Assembly (NCBI GenBank): GCA_033239125.1
Contig: BSWB01000008.1
Location: 16,646,001-16,710,000, forward strand
Direction of reading: 5' to 3'
Length of the DNA stretch: 64,000 nucleotides
Origin: Fagopyrum homotropicum
Lineage: Eukaryota > Streptophyta > Magnoliopsida > Caryophyllales > Polygonaceae
This document shows positions 61,785-64,000 of the stretch, in pieces. The position numbers and the translations under genes were made by a program. The first letter of the stretch is position 1. Each line of letters opens with the position of its first letter. The notes under the pieces were generated by a model. The model was not told the DNA's origin. It did not search any database and saw nothing but the letters and a program-made list of their open reading frames with translations.

Positions 61785-62822
61785 TGTTTGCTTTTGCAAG
61801 ATATCACCAAGGTAAAGGAGCACAAATGGATATTAGATAGTGGTTGTTGAAGACACATGAGTGGAAAGAGTTCTTTATTCTCAGATTTAAAGAACCAATC
61901 ATCTGGAACTATTACTCTTGGTGATAAAGGAAAGTGTGACATAATTGACATTGGTAAAATTTGCTATAATTCATCCAACTTTATTGATGATGTTTATTTA
62001 GTTGATGGCTTGAAATATAATCTGCTAAGTATTTCTCAAATTTGTGATAAAGACAATAAAGTCATGTTTGATTCAGAAAAATGTGAACTTCAAGACATAA
62101 AGACGGGAGAAGTGTTGCTTACTACTCCTAGATGTAATAATGTTTATTCTTTGAGTACTAACCAAGTTGCAGGAACTAAGCTAAAATGTATAAAGGCCTT
62201 GAGTGATGATCCAAGGCTTTGGCATAGAAGACTTGGCCACATAAGCATGCATACCATGCGGAAGCTACTCACAAAAGATTTGGTACGTGGTTTGCCAAAC
62301 CTAAACTTCAAGGTTAATTACCTATGTAAGGCGTGTACACAAGGTAAACAAACAAGAGGTTCATTCAAACCTAAGAAAACTGTAAGTTCTTCTCGACCTA
62401 TTGAACTTTTACATATGGATCTTTGTGGACCTATGCGTGTCAAATCTCCTGGAGGAAAACAATACATCCTTGTTATAGTGGATGATTTCTCTCGTTTTAC
62501 ATGGATATCTTTTCTACGAGAAAAATCTGAAGTTTTATTTGAGTTTTCAAAATTGTGTAAGGAGTTACAAAGTTTGAAAAACCTACCAATCGTTTCTATA
62601 AGAAGTGATCATGGTAGAGAATTTGATCAACTAAAGTTTGATTTGTTTTGTGCAAAATATGGTATTTCTCATAATTTTTCAACTCCTAGAACTCCTCAAC
62701 AAAATGGAGTTGTGGAACGTAAGAACCGCACTCTTGAGGATATGTCTAGGACAATGCTTTTAGAAAATAATTTGCCAAAAAGCTTTTGGGCTGAAGCAGT
62801 AAACACTGCAAATATATTTTAA
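61785..62822 (+). pseudogene. pol: Copia protease and integrase
   Basis: Still in the same frame: protease active site WILDSGC, with TGA (61848-61850) where Ser/Thr normally precedes RHM. The gag-pre-integrase zinc domain (LWHRRLGHISMHTM, CKACTQGKQT) and the integrase core follow: LLHMDLCGPM, IRSDHGREF and TPQQNGVVERKNR give all three acidic residues. The frame ends at TAA 62820, beside an indel in the NTA..LNR motif. Confidence 0.9.
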
Positions 62823-63328
62823 ATAGATGTTTAATTCGCCCTATTTCGAAAAAGACTCCTTATGAACTTTTTAAAGGAAGAAAGCCAAATATTTCATATT
62901 TTAAACCCTTTGGATGTACTTGTTTTATTCACAACAATGGGAAGGACAATCTTGGAAAATTTGACGCACGTAGTGATGAAGCTATTTTCATTGGATATGC
63001 TTCAAATAGCAAATCTTATCGTGTGTATAAAAAACGTACCAAAGTTGTTGAGGAAAGCATTTATATTATTTTTTATGTAAGCAATGATGATACTTTAAGT
63101 GAGAGTTTTGCAGATTTAAATTTGAACCAAAGAGAAGATCACATTTCGGATGAAGAGGAAGATCCTAAAGGTCAAGACAAGAATATGCAAAGAAGATTCA
63201 AGATACCAAAGAAAATCCTCAAGACCTTGAAACACACCTTCAAGACCTTGAAACTGGAAATTGTGACAACAGAACTCCACTTCAAGGGCTTGAAACCCAA
63301 CTTCAAGGCCTTGAGATTGGAACAATAG
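62815..63328 (+). pseudogene. pol: Copia integrase C-terminus and linker
   Basis: After a frameshift the text continues as TPYELFKGRKPNISYFKPFG, FIHNNGKDNLGKFDARSDEA and IFIGYASNSKSYRVY, the normal copia integrase tail. The linker toward RT then contains four CAAGRCCTTGA palindromes in translation (63213-63316, as KTLKHTFKTLKLE...FKALRLE) and ends at TAG 63326. Confidence 0.85.
63210..63316. repeat. CAAGGCCTTG palindromes in the copia integrase-RT linker
   Basis: TCAAGACCTTGAAACACACC, TTCAAGACCTTGAAACTGG, TTCAAGGGCTTGAAACCC and TTCAAGGCCTTGAGATTGG (perfect core 63303-63314) follow each other at intervals of 21, 45 and 21 bp or so. Confidence 0.93.
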
Positions 63329-63444
63329 GTAATACACAAACGGTACCTGAATCGAGTCAAACATATACAGCTCAACCTTCTGGATCTACTTCATCTGTCA
63401 AAAGAAGAAAAGTTCAAAACTCCTCGTATCATCCACAAGAGAAT

Positions 63445-64000
63445 GTGATCTCAGATCCAAATGTTGGAGTTCAAACTAGATCTAAAGTGAATAATCTTTC
63501 TGCCTTCACCACTTTTGTATCACTTGTCGAGCTAAAGAACTACATTCAAGCTCTTCAAGAACTAGACAGAATCATTGCCATGCAAAATGAATTAAAGGAA
63601 TTTGAGAGGAATAAGGTATGGACTCTTACTTCAAGACCAAACATCAATCAGTTATTGGCACGAAATGGGTCTTTCGAAACAAATTGGATGAAAGTGGCAA
63701 AGTCATACGAAACAAAGCACGACTTGTAGCACAAGGCTATAACCAAGAAGAAGGTATTGGTTATGAGGAGACTTTTGCTCCTGTTACCAGGTTAGAAGTC
63801 ATACGTATGCTACTTGCATTTGCATCTTTCATGAGCATAAAACTTTTTCAAATGGATGTAAAATGTTCTTTTCTAAACGGCTTCTTAGAAGAAGAAGTCT
63901 ATGTTGCTCAACCTCCTGGTTTTGAAAATGATAAATTTCCGGATCATGTTTTTAAATTAGACAAAGCTCTTTACGTTCTTAAGCAAGCTCCTCGAGCTTG
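63445..64000 (+). pseudogene. pol: Copia RT, N-terminal part, cut by the window end
   Basis: From ISDPNVGVQTRSKVNNL through IIAMQNELKEFERNKVWTL the standard copia RT start is legible to a frameshift near 63650. In the shifted frame it continues as KARLVAQGYNQEEG, YEETFAPVTRLEVIRMLLAF, LFQMDVKCSFLNGFLEEEVY (first catalytic Asp) and LYVLKQAPRA at the window edge. RNase H and the 3' LTR lie outside. Confidence 0.9.

Larger units (their letters stand above)
58725..64000 (+). mobile_element. Ty1/copia element, 5' part
   Basis: A 5' LTR, primer site, gag, protease, integrase and the start of RT follow in the copia order (integrase before RT). The element leaves the window inside RT. The gag wording, two zinc knuckles and a coiled coil between them suggest a SIRE/Maximus-like or related lineage; this was not resolved. 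The frame is broken by three in-frame stops and several frameshifts. Confidence 0.9.

Overview
The window is plant (angiosperm, probably eudicot) heterochromatin built almost entirely of nested LTR retrotransposons. No host gene, tRNA or rRNA could be supported in 64 kb. Three groups are present: Ty3/gypsy chromoviruses (Tekay/Del-like, LTRs of about 2.3-2.6 kb, initiator-Met tRNA primer site, chromodomain at the integrase end), Ty3/gypsy Athila-like elements (LTRs of 1.7-1.8 kb, tRNA-Asp primer site, DD35E integrase, long noncoding 3' region), and one Ty1/copia element running off the right edge. Such density of Athila and chromovirus copies is typical of pericentromeric DNA; that placement is inference.

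Layout. 1-4394: minus-strand chromovirus pieces (an LTR cut by the window start, unassigned DNA, a primer site, and a complete LTR at 2014-4394). 4395-6106: plus-strand chromovirus remnant (integrase tail and LTR end). 6431-12555: an AT-rich segment (two copies) alternating with an LTR-like block, giving a tandem duplication. The second LTR-like block (from 12556) is split at 12921 by a full chromovirus (12922-23455, TSD ATTAT) and resumes at 23461. At 23659 a minus-strand chromovirus LTR begins; it is split at 24167 by Athila-2 (24168-53076, TSD GGATT) and resumes at 53082-55217. Athila-2 is itself split by Athila-1 (27409-38620, TSD CTTAT) and, inside its right LTR, by Athila-3 (41213-52405, TSD CAAAG). 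A decayed minus-strand chromovirus interior (55218-57720) and LTR (57721-about 58724) follow. The copia element starts near 58725.

State of the elements. Athila-1 is close to intact: gag, protease, RT, RNase H and integrase are legible, with one frameshift and two nonsense codons. Athila-2 never carried pol in this copy; it keeps a stub of the gag coiled coil and is a non-autonomous derivative. Athila-3 has nearly identical LTRs (five substitutions and two small indels seen by eye), so it is young, yet RT and RNase H are missing; it also has a broken ORF in the env position. The chromovirus at 12922-23455 has every domain but damaged catalytic residues. The copia reading frame is broken by in-frame stops and frameshifts.

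Most interesting patterns. (1) Athila-1/2, Athila-3 and the copia element each carry their own short palindrome (CCACGGCCGTGG, CCTCGGTCGAGG, TCAAGGCCTTGA) scattered through LTRs and polyprotein linkers. (2) Each Athila LTR holds four copies of ACCGGGTAAGTCTCA with nearly fixed spacing. (3) A TCCC-loop hairpin beside the polypurine tract shows paired base changes between elements, and a second such module lies about 1.25 kb further in. (4) Every chromovirus LTR carries a CTTAGAAG hairpin, enlarged in one copy to a perfect 80-bp palindrome.
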